A stretch of 64,000 bases of DNA from Amycolatopsis saalfeldensis (GTDB taxonomy: Bacteria > Actinomycetota > Actinomycetes > Mycobacteriales > Pseudonocardiaceae). Shown piece after piece: positions 33,514-42,993 of the stretch (within the stretch, counting starts at the first letter, position 1; each line of letters starts with the position of its first letter). The notes below the pieces were generated by a model. It made no database searches. It was not told where the DNA came from and saw only the letters and a list, made by a program, of their open reading frames with translations. Both the position numbers and the translations under genes were made by a program. The stretch spans positions 248,001 to 312,000 of the forward strand of contig NZ_FOEF01000005.1 in the NCBI RefSeq assembly GCF_900110575.1, in the 5' to 3' direction.

Positions 33514-34763
33514 TCACCGCCGACGCACTCCCTCCCGCGGAGGGGGCATCGGGCACCGTCGCCCCGCCGCCGGTGCCCGACCCGGCCCGGCTCGGCCCGC
33601 GCGACGTGCTGACGCTCGGCGCGCACGGCATGCGGACCCGTCCGGTGCGCGCCGTGCTCTCGGCGCTCGGCATCGCCATCGGCGTCGCCGCGATGGTCGC
33701 CGTGCTGGCGATCCCGGCGTCGAGCGCGCAGGCCCTGCACGACCGGCTGGCCGCGCTGGGTACCAACCTGCTGGTCGCGGCCCCGGGCCAGACGCTCTTC
33801 GGGAAGCCGGCGAAGCTGCCGGACGAGGCCGTGGCCATGGCGAAGCGGATCGGCCCGGTGACCGCGGCTTCGGCGCTCGGGCTGACGTCGCAGACCGTCC
33901 GGCGCAGCGACCGCATCCCGGCCGAGGAGACGTCCGGGCTGTCGGTGTTCGCGGCGACGCCGGACCTGCTCGGCGTGCTGGGCGGGCAGGTCCGCGCCGG
34001 CTCGTTCCTCGATGCGGCGAACCAGAAGTTCCCGGTGACGGTGCTCGGCTCGGAAGCCGCCGCGCGCCTCGGGATCGACCACATCGACCCGGCGAAGCCG
34101 CCGCAGGTGTGGCTCGGCGGGCGCTGGTTCACCGTGGTCGGCATCCTCGGCCCGATGCCGCTGGCACCGGAAGTGGAGCGTTCCGTGCTGGTCGGCTGGG
34201 ACGTCGCGAAGGCGTTGCTGGGCTTCGACGGCCACGCCACCACCGTGTACGCCCGCGCCGATGAGTCCCAAGTGGACAGTGTGCGCGGGGTGCTCGGCGC
34301 GACGCTCAACCCGGCCTCGCCGGACCAGGTCAACGTCCGCCGTCCGTCGGAAGCGCTCGAGGCGCAGCAGATCACCGACAACAGCTACAGCGCGTTGTTC
34401 CTCGGCCTCGGCGGGGTCGCCCTGCTGGTAGGCGGCGTCGGGGTGGCGAACACGATGGTGATCTCGGTGCTCGAACGGCGGCGTGAGATCGGCCTGCGCC
34501 GGGCGCTCGGCGCGACCCGCCGTCAGGTGCGCGGGCAGTTCCTCGCCGAATCGGTGCTGCTGTCCGGGCTCGGCGGGCTGGTCGGGGTGCTCGTCGGGGT
34601 GCTGGTGACCGCGGGGTACGCGCTGAGCCAGGGCTGGCCGGCGATCCTGCCGCCGCTCGCGCTGGCCGGCGGAGTCGGGGTGGCCGCGCTGGTCGGGGCG
34701 ATCGCGGGGGCCTATCCGGCCGCCCGCGCGGCGCGGCTGCCGCCCACTCAGGCACTCGCCTGA
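33510..34763 (+). CDS. ABC transporter permease, MacB type
   Basis: Permease of 417 residues with four transmembrane helices, one at about 50-72 ([22 protein letters not shown]) followed by a 220-residue extracytoplasmic domain, and three at the end ([45 protein letters not shown] carries the FtsX-family coupling helix). ATG overlaps the ATPase stop (ATGA). The lineup lipoprotein-adaptor-ATPase-permease next to a two-component system suggests export of an antibiotic or envelope stress factor. Confidence 0.93.
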   Translation: MITADALPPAEGASGTVAPPPVPDPARLGPRDVLTLGAHGMRTRPVRAVLSALGIAIGVAAMVAVLAIPASSAQALHDRLAALGTNLLVAAPGQTLFGKPAKLPDEAVAMAKRIGPVTAASALGLTSQTVRRSDRIPAEETSGLSVFAATPDLLGVLGGQVRAGSFLDAANQKFPVTVLGSEAAARLGIDHIDPAKPPQVWLGGRWFTVVGILGPMPLAPEVERSVLVGWDVAKALLGFDGHATTVYARADESQVDSVRGVLGATLNPASPDQVNVRRPSEALEAQQITDNSYSALFLGLGGVALLVGGVGVANTMVISVLERRREIGLRRALGATRRQVRGQFLAESVLLSGLGGLVGVLVGVLVTAGYALSQGWPAILPPLALAGGVGVAALVGAIAGAYPAARAARLPPTQALA

Positions 34764-34766
34764 GAG

Positions 34767-34809
34767 AAGCGAAGGACCCCTTCCATCGGGGGGAAGGGGT
34801 CCTTCGCTT
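34767..34809. terminator. strong bidirectional terminator
   Basis: AAGCGAAGGACCCCTTCC pairs perfectly with GGAAGGGGTCCTTCGCTT around a 7-nt loop, between the convergent permease and serC genes. Confidence 0.92.
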
Positions 34810-34828
34810 TGCCGGGCTCGGGCTCGGG

Positions 34829-35968
<1,140 letters not shown>

Positions 35969-36023
35969 TCAGGTCGGGACGCGCCTGCTAACGGCGGTGG
36001 CCTGGTGTCCGACATGTGGAATC

Positions 36024-37355
36024 GTGAGCAGACAGCCCTTCCGGCACGATCCCGGCGAACGGGACAGCGGCCGCTTCCGTCCGCGGTGGTGGTGGTTCAC
36101 GCTGTTCGCCGTGACGGTGGCCGGGCACCTGCCCTTCGGCTGGGACTCGACGGCGGCCGTCGGGCTGCCGCTGGGCTTCGCGGTGACGCTGGTGCTGGTT
36201 TTCGTGCCCCGGCTGCCGCGGTGGCTGACCCGGGCCGGCGAACCCGGGGATTCCGGCGAGCGCAAGCGTTTGCGGCCCGGTCCGGCGGGGCGGGGCTGCT
36301 TGGTGCTGGTGGCCATGGGCGCGGTGGGCGCGGTCGCGTACGGGACGGTGACCGAGCCGCCGGAGCCCGGGGAGGTGGGCGCCGCGGTGTTCGTGTGGGT
36401 GGTGGCCGCCGGGTTCCTGCTGGCGTCGGTGGGCTGGCTGCTGCTCGCGTTCCGGCGACCCCGGGAAGCGAAGACGCCCGGTTTCCCGCGGCCGGGCACG
36501 CTGCCCGAGGTGGTCCCGTCCGAGACCCCGCGGGGCATCGCCGTGGCCGTGCGGGTCGGCGACGGGGACACCAGCCAGTGGGACTGGCGGGGATCGGTCC
36601 GGCCGGTCCGGCTCACGGTCACCTTGCCGGACGGCCGGCTCGGCTACCTGACGCTGCCGCGGGCTCCCGGTCCGCTCGCCCTCGCCGTCGTGCGAACCGG
36701 GAAGCTGTGGCTCACCGGCGGCGGGCTCGACCGGCCGGACCCCGGCGGCCGGGTCGCCGCCGAGCACGGGAAGTTCACCGCCGCCGGGCTGCTCACCACC
36801 GACCCGGCCGGCCACGTGCCGGGGCGCCGGCGCCGCCCGTGGGGAGCCTCGTTGCGCGTGCTGGCCTGGCTCTACCGGCTGCGGGTGCCGGTGGTGGTCC
36901 TCGCCGGGGCGGCGGTCGTGGCGGTGCCGGTCGCCGGGATCGCCTGGTCCGGCTGGGCGTGGACGCTGTTGTTCCCGGCCCTGCTCGCGGGGGCGACCGC
37001 CGCGTTCTGGTCGTCGGAGGTACGGGACGAGTACCGCGAGGCCGGCGAGGGGCCGTTGACCCCGATCGACGTGCGGCTGGCCGACGACCACGTCTGGCCC
37101 GGCGGCGAGGTCCGGGCCTGGGCGGTGCTGGAGCCGGGCCGGCCCGCGCGCCTGGACATCGCGGCCTGCCCGCCGGAGATCGCGGCCGAACTGCTGGCGC
37201 ACCACCGGGTGTGGGTGTTCGGCGGGCCGCGCCCGGGGCCGGTGCTCCTGGGCCGGCCGGGCCACCGCGTCTACACCGCGGCGTTCTTCTGGGACCGCCG
37301 TCAGCGCCAGCCGGCCTCGTCGACGCCGCCGGGCACCGGGGCCGAGGGGTCGTAG
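36024..37355 (+). CDS. hypothetical membrane protein
   Basis: Unrecognised protein of 443 residues with two pairs of transmembrane helices, about 22-62 (WWWFTLFAVTVAGHLPFGW and VTLVLVFVPRL), 88-145, and a third pair near 290-330 (VPVVVLAGAAVVAVPVAGIAW). Between them is a soluble domain with the strand-rich segment VRPVRLTVTLPDGRLGYLTLPRAPG. GTG at 36024 is chosen as the first start after the divergent serC promoter. Its 3' end overlaps the convergent serine hydrolase by 55 bp. Confidence 0.7.
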   Translation: MSRQPFRHDPGERDSGRFRPRWWWFTLFAVTVAGHLPFGWDSTAAVGLPLGFAVTLVLVFVPRLPRWLTRAGEPGDSGERKRLRPGPAGRGCLVLVAMGAVGAVAYGTVTEPPEPGEVGAAVFVWVVAAGFLLASVGWLLLAFRRPREAKTPGFPRPGTLPEVVPSETPRGIAVAVRVGDGDTSQWDWRGSVRPVRLTVTLPDGRLGYLTLPRAPGPLALAVVRTGKLWLTGGGLDRPDPGGRVAAEHGKFTAAGLLTTDPAGHVPGRRRRPWGASLRVLAWLYRLRVPVVVLAGAAVVAVPVAGIAWSGWAWTLLFPALLAGATAAFWSSEVRDEYREAGEGPLTPIDVRLADDHVWPGGEVRAWAVLEPGRPARLDIAACPPEIAAELLAHHRVWVFGGPRPGPVLLGRPGHRVYTAAFFWDRRQRQPASSTPPGTGAEGS

Positions 37356-38647
37356 GGCGTCCGGGTGAAGATGAACGTGGCCAGGTTCAGGTGGTTCGCC
37401 ACGCCGTCGCCGGTCCGCCCGACGGTCAGTGTTTCGCCCGCGTAGTAGCCGTCCAGTCCCAGCCAGGTGTCCGGGCCGGTGGGCCGGAACCGCGACGCCC
37501 GGCCGGAACCGTTGACCGGCTCCAGCGCGATCATCCCGTCGCCCAGCACGCGCAGGGTGTACGGCGTCGGGCCCCAGTGCCACAGCCCGGTCAGCGCCAG
37601 CAGGCCCGGGTCCACAGTGGACGGCTGCCACTCGTCCGGCAGGGCGGGCTCCAGCTCCTCGGCCATGGTCAGCAGGTCCAGTGACAGCTGGACGATCCCG
37701 ACGCCCGCGGTGGAGTTCGTCAGGCACAGCGCGCCGGTGCCGGTGTTCGCGTCCACCAGCGTCGTGGCCAGGAAGCCCGGCATCGAGCCGGTGTGGCCGG
37801 CCAGGTGCCGGCCCTGGTAGCGGACCACCATCAGGCCGAGGCCGAAGCCGGTGGTCCACACCTCGGTGTCGTCGACGGTGTTCATCAGCCGCATCTCGGC
37901 GACGGTGTCCGCGCTCAGCACGCCGCCGGTGTGGCCGCCGAGGAACGCGGTCCAGCGGCCGAGGTCGGTGACCGTGGACCACAGCTGGCCGGCCGGCGCC
38001 ATCGCGCCCGCGTCCGGCGCGGGCTCGGGGTGCAGCACGTCCGCGAACGGGTGCACGGCGAAGCCGTCGGCGTGCGGGGCCCGCGGGTGCGGGGTGGTGC
38101 GCGTCATGCCCAGCGGCGTCAGGATCTCGTCGGTGACCACGTCGAGCCACGGCCGGCCGCGGTGGCGCGCGACCAGCTCGCCGAGCACGCCGAAGCCGAC
38201 GTTCGAGTAGTGGAACTTGAAGCCGGGGCGCAGTTTGGTCGCGCCGGTGTCGAGGCTCGCCACCAGCGTGGCCCAGTCGCCGCCCGGCGCGCGCTCCCAC
38301 CACTGGCCCGGCGACTCCGAGGTCAGGCCCGAGGTGTGCGACAGCAGCTGCGCGATCGTCGTCCCGCCGAACGCCGTGCCGGGCACGTGCTTCTCCAGCG
38401 GGTCGGTCAGGTCGAGCCGGCCCTCGTCACGCAGCCGCAGGACGGCCGTGGCGACCATGGTCTTGGTGATCGAGCCGAGCCGGTACTGGGTGTTGTCGTC
38501 CGGGCGGGCGTCGCCGACCCGGCCCCGCGCGCCCGACCAGACGACCTGCCCGTCGCGCACCACCGCGGCGACCAGCGACGGGGCGCGGCACACCGCCTGT
38601 TCACGGGCGAGCCGGCGGTACAGGGCGAGTTCGGTGGAGTCGAGCAT
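37301..38647 (-). CDS. serine hydrolase, class C beta-lactamase fold
   Basis: Protein of 448 residues related to beta-lactamase C and penicillin-binding proteins. Active-site motifs are visible: SITK (nucleophile Ser near 60), YSN at about 148 in FHYSNVGFGVLG, and HTGSMPG near 290 in place of KTG. A C-terminal lipocalin-like beta domain follows (about 330-448). No signal peptide, so it is likely cytosolic, perhaps an esterase or peptidase. ATG at 38647 follows a CAGAAT box by 7 nt; ATG at 38656 is possible. It is divergent from nothing and follows the LuxR gene's end by 27 bp on the same strand. Confidence 0.87.
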   Translation of the reverse strand: MLDSTELALYRRLAREQAVCRAPSLVAAVVRDGQVVWSGARGRVGDARPDDNTQYRLGSITKTMVATAVLRLRDEGRLDLTDPLEKHVPGTAFGGTTIAQLLSHTSGLTSESPGQWWERAPGGDWATLVASLDTGATKLRPGFKFHYSNVGFGVLGELVARHRGRPWLDVVTDEILTPLGMTRTTPHPRAPHADGFAVHPFADVLHPEPAPDAGAMAPAGQLWSTVTDLGRWTAFLGGHTGGVLSADTVAEMRLMNTVDDTEVWTTGFGLGLMVVRYQGRHLAGHTGSMPGFLATTLVDANTGTGALCLTNSTAGVGIVQLSLDLLTMAEELEPALPDEWQPSTVDPGLLALTGLWHWGPTPYTLRVLGDGMIALEPVNGSGRASRFRPTGPDTWLGLDGYYAGETLTVGRTGDGVANHLNLATFIFTRTPYDPSAPVPGGVDEAGWR

Positions 38648-38674
38648 GACGGCCATTCTGCCTGGCCGCCTTCC

Positions 38675-39298
38675 TCAGCCGAGCAGATGGCGGTCCAAAG
38701 CCGTGGTGACCGCCGCGGTGCGGTCCGAAACGCCGAGTTTCCCGAACACCCGCAGCAAGTGCGTCTTCACGGTCGCCTCGCCGATGTGCAGCGCGCGGCC
38801 GATGTCGGCGTTCGTGTGTCCCTTCGCGACCAGCCGCAGCACCTCGACCTCGCGAGCGGACAGCGGCGAAGCGGGCGGCGGGTTCCGGACGCGGTTCACC
38901 AGTTTCCCCGCCACCGAAGGCGCCAGCACGGTCTCGCCGCGCGCCGCGGCCCGGATCGCGCCCGCCAGCTCCGCGCGTGACGCGTCCTTCAGCAGGTAGC
39001 CCGCCGCGCCGGCCTCGACCGCGCGCAGGATGTCGGCATCCGTCTCGTACGTGGTGAGCACGACGATCCGCCGGGCCGGGGTTTCCTCGAGGATCTCGCG
39101 AATCGCGCCGACCCCGTCGAGTCCCGGCATCCGCAGGTCCATCAGCACCACGTCCGGCTGCTTCACGCGGTCCAGCGCCACCGCCTCGGCGCCCGAGCCT
39201 GCCTCGCCGACGACGGTGAGATCAGCCTCGGCTTCGAGCATGCCGCGCAGCCCTTCGCGCACCACGGGATGGTCGTCCACCAGCATGATCGTGATCAC
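38675..39298 (-). CDS. NarL/LuxR family response regulator
   Basis: Regulator of 207 residues. The receiver domain has DD at 8-9, phosphorylation site D54 (VLMDLRMPGLDG) and K104 (YLLKDASR). The C-terminal LuxR helix-turn-helix is SPLSAREVEVLRLVAKGHTNADIGRALHIGEATVKTHL. GTG overlaps the kinase stop (GTGA). It is the last of four coupled genes encoding an ABC-2 exporter and a two-component system, and probably controls the operon. Confidence 0.93.
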   Translation of the reverse strand: MITIMLVDDHPVVREGLRGMLEAEADLTVVGEAGSGAEAVALDRVKQPDVVLMDLRMPGLDGVGAIREILEETPARRIVVLTTYETDADILRAVEAGAAGYLLKDASRAELAGAIRAAARGETVLAPSVAGKLVNRVRNPPPASPLSAREVEVLRLVAKGHTNADIGRALHIGEATVKTHLLRVFGKLGVSDRTAAVTTALDRHLLG

Positions 39299-40458
39299 GC
39301 GGGCACCTCCAGTTCCAGCTCGGTCCCGTCGCCGCGGCCGCTGCGGACGGTCAGGTGCCCGCCCACCTGCTCGACGCGCGAGCGCATCCCCCGCAGGCCG
39401 AAGCCGTCCGTGGGCTCGGCAGCGGCGAAGCCCGCGCCGTCGTCGCGCACCAGCAACCGTACGCCAGCGTCCACAGCGGACAGCCGGATCAGCACGGCGG
39501 TGGCCCGTGCGTGCTTGCGGACGTTGGTCAGCGCCTCCTGCGCGCCGCGCAGCAACACCACTTCGGCCGCCGTCTTGAGCGACGGCAGTGGACTGTCCAC
39601 ATCGCACTCGACGATCAGCTCGGTCTCGTCCGTCAGCCGGGATGCCTGCCGCCGCAACGCCTCCTGCAGCGATCCCGAGGCCAGCTCGGACGGCGCCAGC
39701 GCGGCCACCATCGCGCGCGCCTCCGCGAGGTTCTCCCGCGCGGTGCGGGCCGCGAGCGCGAGGTGGCGGCGCACGGCGTCCGGGTCGGTGTCCAATTCGG
39801 ACTCGATGGCCTGGGTCAACGTGACGATGCTGGTGAACCCCTGCGCCAGCGTGTCGTGGATCTCCCGCGCGAGCCGCTCCCGCTCGGCCGCGGTGCCCGC
39901 CTCGTGCGAGAGCCGGGTGACCTCGGCCTGGCTGTCCTCCAGCTGCCGGATCAGCTCGGCCCGCGCGGTGCTCTGCTTGATGATGTCGGTGGTGAACTTC
40001 CCGGCCAGCGCGCTGAAAACGACCAGGATCGCGGTCATCGGCAGCAGGATCGACAGGCTCGGGTCGCCCCAGCCGCCGCGCACCACGGCGGAGACCGGGT
40101 CCAGCAAGATGACCAGCGTGGTGACCGCCGAAGCCGCGCGGACATCCAGCAGCATGAACAGCAGCGGGCAGACCATGAACAGCACGAAGCTCGAGGTGGT
40201 GTCCGCGAAGATCGCCGTGCCGGCGGTGGCGACCAGCACCCCGGTGTAGACCACGGCCGGGAGGCTGTTGTCCTCGCGCTTCACCAGCCGCCGCCCGGCC
40301 GCCAGGTAGGAGAGGGCGAGCGCGGCGAGCGCGATCTCCGCCACCGTTTTCGAAGCGGTGGTGACGTCGTCGAACAGCACCAGGAGCGCGGTCGCCACGT
40401 AGGCGACCGCGAACAGCACCTCCCAGAACCAGAACGAGCGCTGCCAGGCGTCGGTCAC
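39295..40458 (-). CDS. sensor histidine kinase, HisKA_3 (NarX/DesK-like)
   Basis: Kinase of 387 residues with about six transmembrane helices in residues 8-155, a short coiled linker, the dimerisation/phosphoacceptor motif ERERLAREIHDTLAQGF with His201, and an ATPase domain ending DGFGLRGMRSRVEQVGG. It lacks a recognisable extracellular sensor domain, as in intramembrane-sensing kinases that detect cell-envelope antibiotics. GTG overlaps the permease stop (GTGA). Confidence 0.92.
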   Translation of the reverse strand: MTDAWQRSFWFWEVLFAVAYVATALLVLFDDVTTASKTVAEIALAALALSYLAAGRRLVKREDNSLPAVVYTGVLVATAGTAIFADTTSSFVLFMVCPLLFMLLDVRAASAVTTLVILLDPVSAVVRGGWGDPSLSILLPMTAILVVFSALAGKFTTDIIKQSTARAELIRQLEDSQAEVTRLSHEAGTAAERERLAREIHDTLAQGFTSIVTLTQAIESELDTDPDAVRRHLALAARTARENLAEARAMVAALAPSELASGSLQEALRRQASRLTDETELIVECDVDSPLPSLKTAAEVVLLRGAQEALTNVRKHARATAVLIRLSAVDAGVRLLVRDDGAGFAAAEPTDGFGLRGMRSRVEQVGGHLTVRSGRGDGTELELEVPA

Positions 40459-41270
40459 GGCTTCTCGTTCGTCCACCGGAACGTCAGCCTCGCCAGCACC
40501 AGCCCGACCACGCACCACGCCGCCAGCACCAGCGCCACCATCGGAAGTTCCCACGATCCCGCCATCTCCTGTGTCGCGGCGTCCGCCGGCAGGAACACCG
40601 AGCGGAAGCCCTGGCAGATCCATTTGAGCGGGAAGAACGACGCGATGTCCACCATGATCTTCGGCAGGTGGGTGATGGGCGAGACGAACACCCCGGAAAT
40701 GAACTGCAGCACCAGGTACACCAGCTGCACCACGGCCACCGTACCGGTCGCCGTGCGGGTGAGCGAGCTGATCGAGATGCCCAGCAGCGTGCACGAGACG
40801 ATGCCGAGCAGCAGCACCCACACCAGCGTCAGCCACTTGGCCGGGTCGCTCGGCAGCGACAGGCCGAACAGCAGCATCGCGACCGCCGCCATCAGCACCG
40901 TCTGCGCCACGCTCGTGACGGCCACCATGATCATCTTGCCGATGAAGTACGACGCCGGCGGCATCGGCGTGCCGTGCAGCCGCTTGAGCGCGCCCATCTC
41001 GCGGTCGGCCGCGATGCCGATGCCGACACTGTTGAACGAGGTCGAAACGATGCCCGAGCCGATCATCCCGGCCGCGAGCAGCTGTCCCGAGGAGACGCCG
41101 GTCTGCCCGGTCGGACCGTCCAGAATGGACCCGAGCAGGATCATCAGCACGGCGGGCAGCGAGAAGGTGAAGACCACCTGCTCCCGGTTGCGGAAGAACT
41201 GGCGCAGCTCGGCGCCGCCCCGGGCGAACCCGAGGGTGAACGTGCCCGACAGGGCGAGGGTGGCGGTCAC
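40455..41270 (-). CDS. ABC-2 type permease
   Basis: Transport permease of 271 residues with six hydrophobic helices and the ABC-2 pattern: an N-terminal amphipathic region (GGAELRQFFRNREQVVFTFSLPAVLMIL), SFNSVGIGIAADREMGALKRLHGTPMPP between helices 2 and 3, and the FPLKWICQGFRSVFLP segment before the last helix. Start and stop overlap the ATPase and kinase genes. It probably exports a drug, lipid or peptide. Confidence 0.92.
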   Translation of the reverse strand: MTATLALSGTFTLGFARGGAELRQFFRNREQVVFTFSLPAVLMILLGSILDGPTGQTGVSSGQLLAAGMIGSGIVSTSFNSVGIGIAADREMGALKRLHGTPMPPASYFIGKMIMVAVTSVAQTVLMAAVAMLLFGLSLPSDPAKWLTLVWVLLLGIVSCTLLGISISSLTRTATGTVAVVQLVYLVLQFISGVFVSPITHLPKIMVDIASFFPLKWICQGFRSVFLPADAATQEMAGSWELPMVALVLAAWCVVGLVLARLTFRWTNEKP

Positions 41271-42106
41271 AGCTTCTCTCCGATCAGCTCCAGGTAGATG
41301 TCCTCCAGGCTCGGCCGCGTCACGGTCAGGCCGGCGAGCTCCCTCCGCCCGCCGGACAGCTCGTTGACGACCTTGGTCGGGAACGCCGTGCGCTCCACGT
41401 GCTCCCCGCGTTCGTCGGTCCACCGCACGGTGGCCTCGGCGTGGCCGCGGCCCCCGAGCGTTTCCGGGGTCCCCTGCGCGACAATCGATCCCCGCGCGAT
41501 CACGACCAGCCGGTCGGCGAGCGCCTCGACCTCGTCGAGGTAGTGCGTGGTGAGCAGGATGGTGGTGCCCTCCCGGGCGAGGTCGTCGATCAGCCCCCAG
41601 AACTGGCGCCGCGCCTCGGGATCGAAGCCGGTGGTCGGCTCGTCCAGGAACAGCAGTTCGGGACGGCCGATGATGCCGAGCGCGACGTCCACCCGCCGTC
41701 GCTGCCCGCCGGAAAGCGACTTCACCCGCGCCCCCGCTTTCTCGGTGAGGCCGACCTTCTCGATCACCTCCTCGACGTTTCGCGGATTCGGGTAGTACTT
41801 CGCGAAGTGCCGCACCGTTTCCACCACGCTCAGATTGGCGGCGTCGGTCGCCGTCTGGAGCACGATGCCGATCCGTGAGCGCCACGCGCGCCCGGCTTTG
41901 CCCGGGTCCTCGCCCAGGACGTCGGCCTCGCCCGCCGTGCGCTGCCGGTGCCCCTCCAGGATCTCGACCGTGGTCGTCTTGCCCGCGCCGTTCGGGCCGA
42001 GCAGCGCGAACACCTCGCCCTGGTGGATGTCCAGGTCGAGCCCGGCGACCGCCAGGTGCCCCGGGTACTCCTTGCGCAGTCCGCGCACTCTCACCGCTGT
42101 GGTCAT
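41267..42106 (-). CDS. ABC transporter ATPase, drug-export type
   Basis: ATPase of 279 residues with Walker A GPNGAGKTT (about 37-45), signature SLSGGQRRRVDVALGI, Walker B LLFLDEPTTGFDPEARR and switch LLTTHYLDE, followed by a C-terminal accessory part as in DrrA-like exporters. It opens the operon ATPase-permease-kinase-regulator. A 22-bp palindrome lies 58 bp upstream of its ATG at 42164-42185 and may be a regulator site. Confidence 0.94.
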   Translation of the reverse strand: MTTAVRVRGLRKEYPGHLAVAGLDLDIHQGEVFALLGPNGAGKTTTVEILEGHRQRTAGEADVLGEDPGKAGRAWRSRIGIVLQTATDAANLSVVETVRHFAKYYPNPRNVEEVIEKVGLTEKAGARVKSLSGGQRRRVDVALGIIGRPELLFLDEPTTGFDPEARRQFWGLIDDLAREGTTILLTTHYLDEVEALADRLVVIARGSIVAQGTPETLGGRGHAEATVRWTDERGEHVERTAFPTKVVNELSGGRRELAGLTVTRPSLEDIYLELIGEKL

Positions 42107-42163
42107 GGACTGATCCTGCGGCCACGGACCGGGTCCGCGGGACGTCCGGCCAGTGGAATCCGC

Positions 42164-42185
42164 CTGTCCACCGAACGGTGGACAG
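42164..42185. promoter_or_regulatory. 22-bp perfect palindrome
   Basis: CTGTCCACCG-AA-CGGTGGACAG has 10-bp arms with only two central bases. It lies upstream of the ABC/two-component operon and 6 bp after the broken fkbM gene, so it may be an operator for the former or a terminator for the latter. Confidence 0.55.
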
Positions 42186-42190
42186 CGGTG

Positions 42191-42951
42191 TCAACGGGCC
42201 GCGAACACCATGCCGATGTCCGCGGCCAGCTGTACCGGATTCTGCTCCACGTCGACGGCGAAGCCGCGCCCGAGAAGGATCTCGCGAACTGCGTCGCGGT
42301 TCTGCCGCCAGCCTTCGACCTCGACGACGACCTGCTGGATCAGCGGCCAGTGCCGCTCCTCGACACCCCGCAGTACGTCGAGCTCGGCACCCTCGACATC
42401 GATCTTGAGCAGATCGACGCGACCGATGTCCTGCTCGTCGAATACCGCGGACAGGGGCCGGACCAGGACCCGGTGCGTTTCGAGGTGCCGCAGCACCCGC
42501 AGCTTGCGGCTCATCAGACCGCGCAGGACCGGAGCGGGCACGCGGCGAAGTACCGATCCCAGGCCGCCCTGCCGGATCGCCTCGACCATGCTGGCGGTGA
42601 CTCGCCGTCGCTCGGCCTCAACCGTGTCCTCGCCCCGCCAGGACGACGAGAAGATCGTCGCGGCCGGAAAATAGCTGAAGTCGAACTCCTCGTCACGGTC
42701 GGCGAGTCCGTACGGCAGTGCAGCGGCTCGAAGGCGTAGATCCGCACATCGCCGTCCAACCGCTCGTAGACGGCGGCCGAGAAGACGCCGATGTTGGCGC
42801 CGACGTCAAGCACGGTCGCCCCCGGCGCGAGCTCGACGCCATGGGAGAAGTAGCCAGCAGCGTCATGGTTTCCCGTGGAACCAGCGAAAACACTGTCATG
42901 AACAGCGAAAAGGCGGTGATTCACGAACGTCTGGCGAAGCGGAACCGCCAC
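42191..42951 (-). pseudogene. FkbM family methyltransferase, internal deletion and frameshift
   Basis: The N-terminal third (from GTG 42951: PLRQTFVNHRLFAVHDSVF, then VLDVGANIGVFSAAVY with the SAM motif, then YAFEPL) and the C-terminal part (LPYGLADRDEEFDFSYFP, VDLLKIDVEGAELDVLRG, FVVEVEG-like VVVEVEG) are both excellent FkbM matches but lie in different frames. The join is near 42717-42722, where EPL is followed directly by ALPYGL; intact relatives have roughly 20-30 residues between these motifs. So an out-of-frame deletion has removed a segment. Intact FkbM enzymes O-methylate sugars or polyketides. A sequencing error alone would not explain the missing residues. Confidence 0.75.
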
Positions 42952-42970
42952 TGAGGTGAACCACCTTGTT

Positions 42971-42981
42971 GACAAGTTGTC
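42971..42981. promoter_or_regulatory. palindrome upstream of the EphD-like gene, likely TetR site
   Basis: GACAAGTTGTC is a perfect 11-bp dyad. It precedes a TAACAT -10 box (42982-42987) that ends 6 nt before the ATG at 42994, so a bound repressor would cover the promoter of the EphD-TetR operon. Confidence 0.5.
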
Positions 42982-42993
42982 TAACATGACAGG

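Noticed and set aside
42191..42589. Independent small methyltransferase of 132 codons
   Set aside because: It is the C-terminal half of FkbM without the SAM-binding motif, which lies in another frame upstream.
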